A DNA stretch of 64,000 nt. Source: Rhabdophis nuchalis (taxonomy: Eukaryota; Chordata; Lepidosauria; Squamata; Natricidae). The translations under genes were made by a program, and so were the position numbers. Of the stretch, positions 31,958 through 43,365 are shown piece after piece. The notes under the pieces were generated by a model. That model saw nothing but the letters and a program-made list of their open reading frames with translations, made no database searches and was not told where the DNA came from. Location: NCBI GenBank assembly GCA_039707465.1, contig CM077646.1, forward strand, positions 79,384,715 to 79,448,714, written 5' to 3'. Numbering within the stretch: the first letter of the stretch is position 1; every line of letters begins with the position of its first letter.

Positions 31958-33438
31958 TATTTATTTATTTATTTATTTATTTAATTACATTTATATCCAG
32001 CCCTTCTCCGCAGAGGACCCAGGGCGGCGCACAGGAGATTTAAAAAACGTACAAAATAGAACATAGATAAATAATTTAAAATATATATTAAATCCCAAAC
32101 CTGTGCTAAAACCAATTATTAATTAAAAACCCAATTAAAAACTTTTCTAAAAGTCCCCATGGGAGGTTAGGCTAGGGCGGCTTGATGAAAAAAGTATGTC
32201 TTTAGACATTGGCGGAAGAGGCGGAGGTCGGTGATGGTCCGGAGTTCAGGGGGTAGGTCGTTCCAAAGGGCAGGGCCCGCCACAGAGAAGGCTCTTCTCC
32301 TGGGTGTCGCCAGTCGGCATTGTCTGGCCGACGGCACCCTGAGAAGGCCCTCTCTGTGGGAGCGTATCGGTCTAAGGGATGTATGGGGCACGAGACGGTC
32401 TCGCATATAACTAGGCCTCGAGCCATGGAGCGCTTTAAAGATGATCGTCAAAACCTTGAAGCGCACCCGAAAGACCACAGGAAGCCAATGCAGCTCGCAC
32501 AGGATTGGTGTTATATAGGAGCTTCTGGTAGCTCCCGTAATTACCCACGCGGCTGCGTTTTGGACTAGCTGTAGCTTTCGAGTGCACCTCAAGGGAAGCC
32601 CCATGTAGAGAGCATTACAGTAGTCGAGACGGGACGTCACGAGAGCTTGAGTGACTGTGCGAAGGGCAGCCCGGTCCAGTAAGGGGCGCAATTGGCGCAT
32701 CAGGCGTACCTGATGAAATGCCCCCCTGGCCACGGCTGCCACATGGTCCTCCAAGGACAGCCGGGAATCCAGGAGGACACCCAAATTGCGCGCCCTCTCC
32801 ACGGGGGCCAGTGTTTCGTCCCCAATGGCCAGAGTTGGAGTAATCTGGCTGAACCGGGGTGCCGGAAACCACAGCCACTCAGTCTTGGCAGGGTTGAGCT
32901 TGAGTTTGTTACCACCCATCCAGATCCGTACGGCCTCCAAACACCGGGACAGCACTTCGACGGCATCGTTGGGGTGGTCTGGGGTGGATATGTACAACTG
33001 AGTGTCATCAGCGTATAGATGGTACTCCACCCCAAAACCACGGATGATCTCACCCAGCGGCTTCATATATGTGTTGAAAAGGAGGGGCGAGAGGACCGAC
33101 CCCTGAGGAACCCCACATAGGAGGGGCCTCGAGGTCGACCTCTGCCCTCCCGTCAACACATATTGCGACCGACCAGAGAGGTAGGACGAGAACCACCGCA
33201 AAACGGTGCCTCCCAGCCCCAACCCCCCCAGTCGGTGCAATAGGATACCATGGTCGATGGTATCAAAAGCCGCTGAGAGGTCTAACAGGACTAGGATAGA
33301 GGAATAACCTCTATCCCGCGCCCTCCAGAGATCATCAACCAACGTTACCAATGCCATCTCGGTACTGTGACCGGGTCGGAAGCCGGACTGGCGCGGGTCT
33401 AGATAATCAACTTCCTCCAGGTGTCGCGGAAACTGGGT
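31958..33438 (-). mobile_element. L2-clade LINE copy E, 5'-truncated
   Basis: On the minus strand it starts at QFPRHLEEVDYLDPR (about 33438), contains an unbroken RT frame, and ends in the 3' UTR ('gcgccgccctgggtcc') with a (TAAA)n tail, seen as (TTTA)n at 31958-31982. Together with copy B it is the least decayed L2 here. Confidence 0.92.
32167..33357 (-). CDS. L2-clade reverse transcriptase fragment, intact frame
   Basis: A 396-codon uninterrupted frame that continues upstream to the element's truncation point. It begins within the conserved VDDLWRARD segment. It then has motif A LDLSAAFDTIDH, motif B GVPQGSVLSPLLF, motif C YADD, LNPAKTEWLWF, and the C-terminal LDYCNALYMGLPLRCT and ALWNDLPPELR segments. 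The fingers part of RT before QSGF and the endonuclease are absent, so the protein would not be active alone. The ATG used as start is fortuitous. It is a mobile-element relic. Confidence 0.88.
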   Translation of the reverse strand: MALVTLVDDLWRARDRGYSSILVLLDLSAAFDTIDHGILLHRLGGLGLGGTVLRWFSSYLSGRSQYVLTGGQRSTSRPLLCGVPQGSVLSPLLFNTYMKPLGEIIRGFGVEYHLYADDTQLYISTPDHPNDAVEVLSRCLEAVRIWMGGNKLKLNPAKTEWLWFPAPRFSQITPTLAIGDETLAPVERARNLGVLLDSRLSLEDHVAAVARGAFHQVRLMRQLRPLLDRAALRTVTQALVTSRLDYCNALYMGLPLRCTRKLQLVQNAAAWVITGATRSSYITPILCELHWLPVVFRVRFKVLTIIFKALHGSRPSYMRDRLVPHTSLRPIRSHREGLLRVPSARQCRLATPRRRAFSVAGPALWNDLPPELRTITDLRLFRQCLKTYFFHQAALA

Positions 33439-33439
33439 A

Positions 33440-34045
33440 GAATGGGAATTGCCTCACTGGATCCTTCAAGGTGTTTGAAGTGAAGATACTTCCATCCTTC
33501 TGAAATACCTTCTCTGGATCAATTTGCTTTGAGTTCCAATGGCTGTTTCCGTTATGAGGTCGCTGAGAATCTTCCTGTAACTTTTTTTTTAAAGATTAAG
33601 GTTGCCAATATATTTAGATAAATATATCCAATAGTAGAAACGTGTATATTTTGTTTTCTTTTAATTCTCAGGTGACTGTCTTGACATCTTTCAGTTGCAT
33701 TCTTTAATTGGTCATATGCTGCCAAGGGGGAGCTGAAGTGGATTTTGCCTTCTTCTTTTTTTGTCCCATGGGGGGAAGTGGTCTTCCCTTGTGTTAGACT
33801 TCTGGGGGCAAACATTTATTTGACTTTCATGGAGAGAAATGGAAAATGCTGGAGAAGAAGCTTAGCTATTTTCAGAAGTGAAACCCTTAGCCCTGGGTCC
33901 TTGTGTTTTGGTTGTGGCTTAGCTGTTGTTATGTACCTAATGAGTCTGGCAATATATCCACCAGAAATAAACAGTATAAAAGGGTTTTGCTACCCTGTTA
34001 AACAGGGATATAGCGGGTGAGAACTCTGGTTTTTAGAGTTTTGAA
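33440..34045. other. Intergenic, nothing recognised
   Basis: No repeat end or supported frame. Confidence 0.5.
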
Positions 34046-34055
34046 TGCTATAGGG

Positions 34056-34401
34056 CCATGATGGCAAACCTATGGCATATATGCTAGAGGTGGTACATAG
34101 AGCTCTCTCTGTAGGTGCACACACCATCGTCAGCTGCTCTTCTGGTTTTCAGCTGGTCTTCATGGGTCCCAGGACATCAGAAAGAAGCCTGAAAACAGCC
34201 TGAAAAATGGCCAAAAAACCCACCCTGTTTTTCAAGCCATTTTCAGGCCATTCTTGCCTAAAAAAAAATTGAAAAACAGCCCAGAACAGCCAAAAAACAG
34301 GCACGCACATACCGGCCAGCTGGTCTTCGGTTTTACGGCACGCATGCATGGACGCACATTCCAGTTTGGGCACTCGGTGCCAAAAAGGTTCACCATCACT
34401 G
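34056..34401. mobile_element. hAT-type element, CCGTGATGGCGAACC family
   Basis: Left end CCATGATGGCAAACCTATGG, right end GGTTCACCATCACTG. The flanking octamers CTATAGGG and CTATAAGG agree at 7 of 8 positions. Relatives lie at 38225 and 43056. Confidence 0.78.
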
Positions 34402-34648
34402 CTATAAGGACATCTTAATTTTCAGGAAAAGGTTTAGAAGTTTGGGGATTTTTGAGGGTTCAGACTTGGAACTTGACTGGAACTCAAATTGTAGGCATCC
34501 TCAGTTTTCTTAAAATTCAGAAGATGAAGTACATTTAATTACTAAACATTTTTATTCAATTTTAATTGTATCTCAATTGTTTCATACAAAGGATAATGGT
34601 ATTACAGACCCCCAATATTTTTTTTTACAGAACTGTATATATTGTGAG

Positions 34649-34939
34649 CAGTGGTGGGTTGCAGGCGGTACGCCCGGTATGGGCATACCGGAGCCTGCCC
34701 AGAGTACCAGATACCATTCCAGTATGGTGCTGTGCTTTATGCTTTTGGCGCTTCTGCGCATATGCATGGCAGGTACAGCACCTGCGTGACACTCCGCCAA
34801 GCAGCTGGAGCGTCAAGGAGGCTTGCGGAAGCATCGCAGGTAATTATAACACATGCATGCGCTGTGTGTGTGTACGCACGCATGTGGGGGGGGGCGCCAG
34901 GCCCGTACAGCTTGGAACAGGATCCGGAACCCACCACTG
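34649..34939. mobile_element. hAT-type element with perfect TSD ATTGTGAG
   Basis: Left end CAGTGGTGGGTTGCAGGC, right end CGGAACCCACCACTG. ATTGTGAG flanks both sides (34641-34648 and 34940-34947). It is GC-richer than its surroundings; overlapping frames in it are not genes. Confidence 0.9.
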
Positions 34940-35004
34940 ATTGTGAGAGATAATAGTATGAGAAGCTGTACTGATCTTATGAAATTTGGCTTTTTCTCTG
35001 CTTT

Positions 35005-35470
35005 AAATACCATCTTCAAAGTGCTCCATGGCATGGGTCCTGGTTATTTGCAGAACCGCCTCCTGCCACATACCTCCATCTGACCTGTCCGCTCCGAGAG
35101 GGAGGGCCTCCTCAGGATGCCGTCCGCTGGACAATGCCGGCTGGCGGCTCCCAGGGGAAGGGCCTTATCTGTGATGGGCCCAGCCCTCTGGAACGACCTG
35201 CCCCCTGACCATTGTACCATCACGGACCTTCGCCTCTTCCGGCGAACATTAAAGACTTATTTTTTTCATGCGGCCGGCTTGGCATAGTGTGTTTTTACTA
35301 TCATTTTAATAGGGTTTCTTATTATTTTAACACAGGTTAAATTTATTTAATTTTAAATTTATCTATTGACTGTATTTATATGTATTTTATCCTTTATTAT
35401 TCCTGTGTACCGCCCTGAGTCCCTACGAGAGAGAGGGCAGTATACAAATCAAATTAATAATAATAATAAA
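35005..35470 (+). pseudogene. L2-clade LINE copy F (3' end)
   Basis: Starts at the IFKVLHGMGPGYLQNRLLPH segment of ORF2. A stop follows PHTSI (near 35083), and the frame then continues to ALWNDLPPD-like sequence. The 3' UTR is 'gtaccgccctgagtcc' and the tail (AAT)n. Confidence 0.88.
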
Positions 35471-35474
35471 TATG

Positions 35475-36475
35475 TCTTGTGCAAGGCCATATAGAATCTT
35501 ACATTTGCATTATATTAAATATACTGGAAATATAGTTACAGTAGAGCTACCTGAGAAGCCTGGAGAATAGCTTTGGCACATTTCATCCTGGGCACTTCTT
35601 ATATCCCCTTATTTCAATCTTACTTTACCCAAGGGTAAGAATAAAGTATGTAGGTCCCTTTTAAAAGCTTTTTATTTGGTATTTGGTTTTTATTTCAAGT
35701 TGGCTGTTCCAGCAAGTGGTTTCCCTTCAGGTGTATGCTTTTAGCCTGTGTGCCTTGCTTTCATTTGTCTATTTCTTCACGTAGGACGTAGGATTTAGTC
35801 ACCTTAACCCTCTGCTATAGCATGGAACACATTGGCATCTACTTTAACCAAAGACAGCTTTTGACCTAAAGGTTTTCTGCATATAAGACATCTTCTGGTT
35901 CTGCTTATCTATTTCAAAACATTATCTTAAATTTTACATTGCAACTAAAGTTATCAAAGACTGATAAATTTAGGATTCCCTACTTGTGTGGAATTGCTAA
36001 AGAGATGTGCTTTCTTGGTCACTTCAGTTGAGGGTGCAGCTATGTGTTCACAAAGGCTATGAGAATATCCTTTCCTGGGGCGGGGGGAGGCCACAGAATC
36101 CATAAATATGGTGCATTCTAGACCAAATTTTGGATTAAAGATGCTAGTTCCTAATATATTCATGTATGCAAGAGAAACCAAGCCAGTGGTATAATGTTAA
36201 AGAGAAAATAGACTGATTTTCATGATTCTATCTTCATTTTACATCAGGACTTTGTCTATTATAGCATAACATTTTCATTTGCTTCCATTGTTTGTAGTAG
36301 TTAACTCCAGATGAGTTTCATTAACAAAGCAAATAAGTTTGATTAATTGTTGGACAACGCTAAAGGTTGTTGGGGGTTTTTTTGTCTGTTGACTAAATTG
36401 TCCCAGTTTAAGCAGTGAAAAACTAACAAGGCAAAATAAAAACAGGAGAATAGTTAAACATTTTTTTTTCCAGAA
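35475..36475. other. Intergenic, nothing recognised
   Basis: Unique-looking AT-rich sequence. Confidence 0.5.
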
Positions 36476-36479
36476 AAAA

Positions 36480-37280
36480 TATCCTTTCTTTCATTTACAT
36501 GAAAGTTCAACTGAACTAGCGGGTTACACCCACATCAGGGAAAGAATTTGGTTTTAAACTTTCAGAGACAAAATTATTTATTAAATGTAGAAAATATAGA
36601 AAACCTGTAAGAATTATTAGTATACAATTTTTTTTTTTTTTGGTGAGAGGAAGAAGTAAGTATACTTTATGATTGACTTTTATGGTGACCAGCAACTGGA
36701 AACACTTCATAAATCTACTACTTTCCAAACAAAGGATGCCATTAGCGAAGAGGTAATTTCTGCACGGATTATATGTGATGGAGCTGTCCGTCGCTGCAGA
36801 TAAATTATCACTAATAAAAATTTTGTTTCTACTGTTTCTCTGCTCAGACCAATGAGCGTCTTTCTGAAACTGACACTTGGCACCATCCCACATCAATCTT
36901 GCAAAGGTTGCATTCATCTTGGCAGTCCAGCTAAATTAGAGAAAAGCATGCGTGTTATTTTAAACAATGGCAGCTTGCCATCTCCCCATAAAAAGGATGA
37001 GATTTCCATTAGCATCTGACATCAGTTTGGACCCAGAAACAGTGGATTTCACAGCAGTTCAGTAAACAGTTTAAATTTGTTCCCCACAGATGATGTGAAA
37101 TCCTGCTTCTTCTCTGCTCATCGACGTATAATAATGATAATGAATTAGAAGGCTTTTCTGCTTTTCAGATGCTGCAGATATCTGAAGGCTTGGGGCCTAT
37201 TGCAGCTTATGTTATTTCAAACTTGAAATAATTCTGACCTTACTTTCCTGCGTTTGCTAAATATTTATCTCAATTGGGGT
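36480..37280. other. Candidate conserved non-coding element
   Basis: The most enhancer-like block in the window. It is repeat-free and has alternating AT- and GC-rich words such as 'gataatgaattag', 'gatgctgcagatatctg', 'ggcagcttgccatc' and 'cagcagttcag'. TAAT cores typical of homeodomain sites recur. No frame is supported. Confidence 0.35.
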
Positions 37281-37784
37281 TTTTTTTCTGATTAGAGACA
37301 GAAAAAAATAAAGACAGTTTAAGATTAGCTATAATTTCCTTTATGTCACTCTGTTTGTGACATAAACATACACATTAGAAAGAAGGAGGCTTGTATATTT
37401 TCTTAAGAAGAATTGTGGGCACTCTGTTCCCCTACTAAATTTCACAGATATACTATCCAACTCTCTCTGATCAGTCTAAGAGTATTATTTGTGGGACGTT
37501 GCATTAATTTTAATACAGATAGCAATGCTTCCTACTAGCTGCAATCAGAAATCAAAAAACGGCACTATGTATAATCACAGAAATAATGGTTGAGAATAAA
37601 GAAAGGGAAGCTAGTTTTAAAATATTTCTTTTTCAGAGATTTTGTTTATTATTAGATAAATTGTAAATGCTGAAAAATGTTTCTACTTCCCTAAGCCCAG
37701 ATATAGTACTCGGCATTTATGAATCTGATAGCACAGGGACTTAGGATACGTTTCTAATTTTTTTTCATTTATAGATATTCAATA

Positions 37785-37925
37785 TGCTGCTGTGGCCTAG
37801 AGGTGGAGCTCTCGTCTCCCAATCAGGAGGTTGTGAGTTCAATCCTAGGTAGAGGCAGATGTAGGGTCTCCTGCTTGGGCAGAGGGTTGGACTAGATGAC
37901 CTGCAAGGTACCTTCCAACTCTGTT
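37785..37925 (+). mobile_element. tRNA-derived SINE with a CR1-like tail
   Basis: The head has A box TGGCCTAGAGG (37793-37803) and B box AGTTCAATCC (about 37837). The second half, 'gtctcctgcttgggcag', 'ggttggactagatgacct' and 'ccttccaactctgtt', is the CR1 3' end. This suggests mobilisation by CR1. Confidence 0.72.
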
Positions 37926-37954
37926 AAAATGTAAACAAACCTTATTGAAAGTAA

Positions 37955-37972
37955 ACACACACACACACACAG
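37955..37972. repeat. (CA)n microsatellite
   Basis: Nine CA units. Confidence 0.9.
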
Positions 37973-38224
37973 CAACCAATATATCTGTCAAGCCTACTTC
38001 AGGTTCCCCAAGTGAGCAACAGTTATCCTTCAATATCTGAACAGCAGTTTTTACTCCAACTGAAGATAATATTCTGAGCTTTATTTAATGTATCCTGTTC
38101 TCAAATGCTAAAAACTATTTCTACCCAGACATTAATGCTCTTTTTTCTAGTCTCTAGCTACCCATAATCTACTACCTAAATCACAGCAAATGATTCATAT
38201 GCATTCCATTTATGACCTCTAGGT

Positions 38225-38540
38225 CCGTGATGGCAAACCCATGGCATGCATGCCACAGCTGGCATGCAGAGTCCTCTCTGCAGGCATGCGAGCGGTCGCC
38301 CCAGCTCAGCTCTGCTGTGCATGTGCACACATACCTTCCACCAACCAGCTGGTTTTCGGATTTCTGCCACACATGGGCAGGGGGGAGACATGCAAGAGTT
38401 GTGCATGGATGTGTGGGGGCAGGACACACATGGGGCCACATGCACATGTGCAGGGGGAGGGGCATGGGGGCGCATGTGTGTTATGGGTGTGTGTGCACAC
38501 ACACTTTCGGTACTCGCCACCGAAAAAGCTAGCCTCATTG
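38225..38540. mobile_element. hAT-type element, CCGTGATGGCGAACC family, TSD CTCTAGGT
   Basis: Left end CCGTGATGGCAAACCCATGG, right end AGCTAGCCTCATTG. The perfect octamer CTCTAGGT lies at 38217-38224 and 38541-38548. The interior is rich in alternating CA/TG, producing several spurious frames on both strands. Confidence 0.85.
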
Positions 38541-38688
38541 CTCTAGGTAATATCCACACTATATAATGTTTGGGGTATTGATTTTCCCCAACATATTTGT
38601 GGATAACAAGCCATTTAAAAACATTTTGTATCTATAAAATAACACTAGGAATAATTTCTAGAGATACCTAATCTCTGTTCGTCTAGAG

Positions 38689-38806
38689 CTGTGTTTCTCA
38701 GCCTCGGCATCTTTAAGATGGGTCAACATCAATTGCTCCTGCTGGCTGAGGAATTCTGGGAATTGAAATCCACCCATTTTAAAGCTGCTGAAGTTGAGAA
38801 ATCCTG
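38689..38806. mobile_element. Palindromic hAT MITE
   Basis: Left 'ctgtgtttctcagcctcggc', right 'gctgaagttgagaaatcctg', with 'gaggaattctgggaattgaa' in the middle. The flanking octamers GTCTAGAG and GCCTAGAG differ at one base. Same family as 810-945. Confidence 0.78.
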
Positions 38807-39171
38807 GCCTAGAGTAAGAATGACAAAGAGCACCTTCAATTTTGATAGTTTGTTACTGAGCCAGTTTCCATGTAACAAAATAAGCCAGCTGGTGGTACCA
38901 GCTTCAATCCAGTGACCGGATTGTGCAGTGCTGGCAGATAAAGCTGAGCAAATTGATGGGACGAAGGTTATGGCTTTCTGTTTGGTTGTGTCCTGTTAAC
39001 AGGACCCTTTTGTTCCTTTTCTTTATATAATATAGAACACTGTAAAGGTGAATTACAGAAGATAAAATTGTGGCTGAAATCTAAACATCAGGGTTCTTTC
39101 TCGACCTTTGGCAGCATAGAGTCTTGTTTGGAAGCCAGGTTTTTTTTTGCTGGTTCTGTTGCACCGAGAGA

Positions 39172-39587
39172 TGTGCAACAGAATTGCAGCAAGAGATATG
39201 TTGCTAGATATTTACAATATTAGTCACAGACACCAATGGTAGAAACAAATAGACTTTTACTTGTGGTGGAAAAATAAAGTAAACTACTTCTTCACAAACA
39301 AATGATAGTCTTGAATCAAAATACAGTCTATAACTCAAACAGTTGGCTTACAGTTGCTCAATCCACAATTCTTCTTGCTTCTTCACTTTTCACTGATCTA
39401 ACCCTGACATACAGAGACTCCATTCAAAAGATCAGCAATCTAACAATGATTCTGGCTTCCTCTTATGGCTGATTGAGGAAGCAGCAGCCAATCACATTCC
39501 ACTGTATTAGTTAAAGTTACAGATACTAAATTCAATCATGGCTTATATATATATTGCCAACCAAACACTAGAATTATATTCCTAACA
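39172..39587. mobile_element. LTR-like repeat (putative solo LTR)
   Basis: Bounded by TG..CA-type ends (TGTGCAACAG and CCTAACA). On the minus strand it has CCAAT-like 'gattggctgc' and a TATATATATAAGCC box. I find no flanking duplication and no internal genes, so the call is tentative. Confidence 0.35.
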
Positions 39588-39867
39588 CCAGTGACAGGAG
39601 GCAATCAGCAGCTTCAACTGGGATCACTAAGGGGGCAGGAGAGGAAGCTTTCCCAGCCCGGCAACCATATTTCACTGAACTCGCCTAGCTTTTGCCCTGC
39701 TGTTGGCAAAGTTGCTGAAAGAAGCCAAAGTGGTTGGTGGATAAATGTGTAAAGTAGGTACATGGATTGTGGCTTGTGTGTGAGCATGCAACTCCTATTT
39801 CTGCTTTTGATGCAGCTCTAGAGGTGAAACATTGCTTAAGGATCTCACTGAAAGAAAATCAAGTGTT

Positions 39868-40125
39868 CTATGCTAAAAAGAGACTGGACAGCCATTTTGT
39901 CTGAAAAGGTACAGGGTCTCCTGCTTGAGCAGGGGGACTAGAACAGGGGTGTCAAACTAGTGGCCCATGGCTGGATGCATCATGCACAGGCCATGTCCAC
40001 CCCAGCTGTGCGAAGGGGGAAAATGTTGTGAAACGTCACAGGACAGCAACGTGATGTGGCGAGTTTGACATCCATGGACTAGAAGATTTCCAAGGTCATT
40101 TCTGACTCTGTTATTCAGATTAGTC
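39868..40125 (+). mobile_element. CR1 LINE 3' end interrupted by a hAT element
   Basis: The left part 'aaagagactggacagccat..gtctcctgcttgag' ends at 'gggggactagaa'. The right part resumes 'gactagaagatttccaaggt' and 'ctctgttattcag'. Confidence 0.85.
39944..40076. mobile_element. hAT-type MITE inside CR1, TSD GACTAGAA
   Basis: Left end CAGGGGTGTCAAACTAGTGG, right end GCGAGTTTGACATCCATG. GACTAGAA flanks both sides (39936-39943 and 40077-40084), and is the native CR1 sequence. Same family as 16988 and 46338-48217. Confidence 0.9.
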
Positions 40126-40129
40126 TGAA

Positions 40130-41018
40130 ATAAATGCTTTAATGAAGAAGGACTGTTGGAGCAGACGGGCATTCTCAGCAACATTGAAAGTTCAGGCAAT
40201 AGCCATTTGTGAAGCCAAAAGAAATAACAGCAAGAAATGCACATTTCCCTTTCCCTTGGCTCCACTAACCCCCATCTTTGAGGTCTTTGCTTCCCAAATG
40301 ACTTTACTCTTGAAATAACTTATTGTTTGAAAAACGTTTGTGAAAAGCTGAAATCTCCTTTGCAAGCTCATATTAGGATTTTCTTTTGAGTTCCTTTATG
40401 AATACTAGGAAGATTAAAAAATGGACTGGGGATATTTTATTGAAGGCAGTCCAAGTACCAGATATTCAAAGTACATGAATGGATTACCTATTCTTTGTTT
40501 CTTATAATTTTCCTTTTCTCTCTTACTCTCTAACTCCCTGAGGCTTTTTCACTTATTACATGAATCATAATTCATATAATTATATGAATAAAGAGTTTTG
40601 AATTGTAATGTATCATTGATTCCTCTTGTGGGGAGTGAAGGAATCACTGCTATTGAATTACTGATGACTGGACCAATTTTAAATCTAGAAAATAAAGGTG
40701 TAAAATAAATGGAAAGGATTTTCAAATACATCATTCCTATTCGATTTACAGCAACAGCTAGATGGCCTTGTATTTCCTCTGTATTATTATGTGTTTGGAC
40801 ATAAATGAGAAAAAAATGAATACTTGTATGATCTCTTTATGGATGAATCAAAAATATGCCTAATTCATTTGGCCACTTGATCTCTCATTGTGCCAGTGTT
40901 GCAGTTACAGGTCTGCAGCCAAATTCAATTGATCTGGTGTGGTTCCTTTGCTTTTTTCAGAAAAACCAGGAACACGAATTGCTTAGTTATTTCTTTACAA
41001 TTAAGAGAATTATCCATG
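40130..41018. other. Intergenic, nothing recognised
   Basis: AT-rich unique-looking DNA. Confidence 0.5.
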
Positions 41019-41020
41019 AT

Positions 41021-41201
41021 AAAGCCTGGTGGCGCAAGTGGTTAGAATACAGTCTTATAGGCTAACTCTGTTCACAGCCAGGAGTTCGATCCTGATGAAC
41101 ATAAGGTTGATTCATCCTTCCACCGTTGTACATTGTAAATCTCCCAGAGAGTGCTGTAAAGCACTATGGAACAGTATATAAATCTAAGTGCTATTGCTAT
41201 A
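41021..41201 (+). mobile_element. tRNA-derived SINE, full length
   Basis: A box TGGCGCAAGTGG (41030-41041) and B box AGTTCGATCC (41083-41092). The body is 'ggttgattcatcctt' and the tail 'gagtgctgtaaagcac', 'tatataaatctaagtgct'. It is the plus-strand reference for this family in the window. Confidence 0.85.
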
Positions 41202-41285
41202 AATTGAAAGATAATTTACTTGGAAACTAAAAATACAAAATCATGTCTTGCCTTTTTTCAAATTATTCTTTAAACTTTGTTTTGG

Positions 41286-41459
41286 TGTCCTTGAATAAGT
41301 CTTGACAGCTGCCTGGACTGGACCCTGCAGTTTTCTTGGCAAGGAAATGGTTAGCCATTGCGTTCATCCTAGGGCTGAGACAGAGTGATTGGCCCAAGGA
41401 CACCCAATATAGCTTCCTGGCTTTTAGCCTGATGTCTTAACTACTACACCAAGCTGGTG
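41286..41459 (-). mobile_element. Sauria-type tRNA SINE
   Basis: The minus strand reads 'caccagcttggtgtagtagtt' (A box), 'ccttgggccaatcactctgt', 'atttccttgccaagaaaact' and a tail 'gtcaagacttattcaagga'. Confidence 0.75.
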
Positions 41460-41461
41460 TT

Positions 41462-42840
41462 TTTTTTAATACTTTCAGAAATAATTTGTCAGAACTGATC
41501 ACAGATGAATATTATTGAGAATCAACTGAATATTTATAAAATAAACTTAAGATTATAGTATAAGCAATAGTTTCCCAAAAATATACCGACAATAATGGTA
41601 TTCTCAATTAATTTGCATTTTTAATGTGACAAAATGTTTGCTTATTTGAAAATTACTTGGACATTTCAGTGATGGATGGGAATTATGGAAGCAGAGATCC
41701 TCCTTCATTATGGCATCAATGAATAATGAGAGATAACATTAAATCATAGTGAGAATCCATGCATGCTATATAATTTTGTAGTAAGTCATAGCTTGTTTCA
41801 ATCAGAGTTTCTGGGGCAATGACGTGGTTCTCACATCAAGGTAAACTGTATGTCACAGTTTGTCTTAATATAATTTGCCAGACCAATTTGTGACTCTATG
41901 TGCAAATGAGCCGCTTAAAACCATGCAAGTACAAATCAGTGGACAGAGAGACCTTTCTATGGGAACAACACCTTTCCCAACTTGTAGTGTGTGTATGTGT
42001 GTGTGTATGTGTGTGTGTCTATGTATGTTAAATGTGTGATGGACATTGGACCTGGACAGTGATGATACTGGTCATCTATTGACATCTATGGTAAAAGAAA
42101 TATAAAAGTTTATTAAAGAACCCTTTTCTTAATTTTCAGCTTTAATCCACCTCCTTGACCACCTACTCAGTTTGTTTTATGACAATATAAGTGTAAAATA
42201 TTTTTCAGTGGCTTTGGGTGAAAAATTAATACCTCAGCAGAATACAAAATATGACTGACTCTGGGAAAGAAAGGAGGGAATTTGTGGGTGGGATAGCAAA
42301 AAGGAGAATGCTGGAGTTTTCTCAACAAAGTTGCAGATAAACATTTCAGCTAAGCCATAAAACAAGACATGGGATAGTGTGCGAATTGCATACTATATGC
42401 GTAGCTTTTTGCCTCATAAAAGCAAAAGCTATAATTTCATTTTTTAGCATTTATATGAATACCCCAAAGCTAACGGGGCAGCTTCTTTTATTTCATGCCT
42501 GCAAACTTTTCTCAAGAGGTGTTTTTTAAAAAAACTGACTATGGAATGAAATATTAATTGAGTTCAAAATGTAATGTAATCTTTGCCTGTTTGTGTGGCC
42601 TCTTCTGAGACTATACCAAATTTGGGCTCTTTTCATCATACTTGACCTTCTGAAGCCCCGAAACAGCTCTATTTGTCATGCTTTTCTTCACCCAATTCAA
42701 CAGGAACATCTCCTCCCCCCTCCCCATCAGCTTAATAGGAATACTAACTCTAAACAGGCCATGATTCTCTACAAGGGGTGAGTTGAATTCAGGCTGTGGA
42801 GTGAATACTTTTCAATGGAAGCTGGATGTAGCCCATTGGC
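41462..42840. other. Intergenic with a (GT)n tract
   Basis: Contains an imperfect (GT)n tract near 41990-42025. Otherwise no recognised element. Confidence 0.55.
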
Positions 42841-42844
42841 AAAC

Positions 42845-43365
42845 TCCGTGTCAGCAGTGAAGAATCAAGATCACACTAAAGCTCCAGTTAGAATATAGTC
42901 AATTAAAGTTCAATACTAAATTAGCACTAAATAAGGGTCAACAGAATTCAAGGAGGGCTGAACTTAGAACATTTGTGGACATGTAATGATTCTAGGCTGA
43001 GTCCTCTCTTGATTCCACCTCTAGGCTCTGCCTGCTCTCCTCTGACATGCTAGGCCCGTGATGGCGAACCTATGGCACATGTGCCAGAGATGGCACACAG
43101 CACCCTCTCTGTGGGCATGCGAGGTGGAACGTGCATGCATGCCTTCCATCGGCCAGCTGATCTTCAGATCACTGCCACTCATGCACAGTGGGGCAGGGTG
43201 CATGTAGGGGGGCGAGCATGTTGCATTTTGGGGGCTCAGGTGCGCTTTGGGCACTTGGTCTGGAAAAGGTTAGCCATCCCTGTGCTAGGCAGTCCTGGAA
43301 ACAAAAATTCACATGCAAATTACACTGAACACCATGCAGGCTAAACCAATATTTTGTTCCAATTA
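42845..43365 (-). mobile_element. Solo-LTR-like repeat, copy 3, split by a hAT element
   Basis: 'gggtcaacagaattcaagg', 'gctgaacttaga' and 'gtaatgattctaggctg' match copies at 6100 and 7800. The right remnant after 43290 is short. Confidence 0.38.
43056..43282. mobile_element. hAT-type element, CCGTGATGGCGAACC family, TSD TGCTAGGC
   Basis: Left end CCGTGATGGCGAACCTATGG, right end GGTTAGCCATCCCTG. TGCTAGGC lies at 43048-43055 and 43283-43290. Confidence 0.87.

Noticed and set aside
37785..37860. Possible true tRNA gene
   Set aside because: Boxes A and B are present, but the sequence continues into a CR1 tail and lacks a clean cloverleaf; it is a SINE.
38176..38566. Several overlapping frames of 64-127 codons on both strands
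   Set aside because: All within the hAT element 38225-38540; alternating CA/TG sequence opens all frames.
39172..39587. Full endogenous retrovirus
   Set aside because: Only an LTR-like segment is seen; no gag, pol or env frames and no second LTR nearby.
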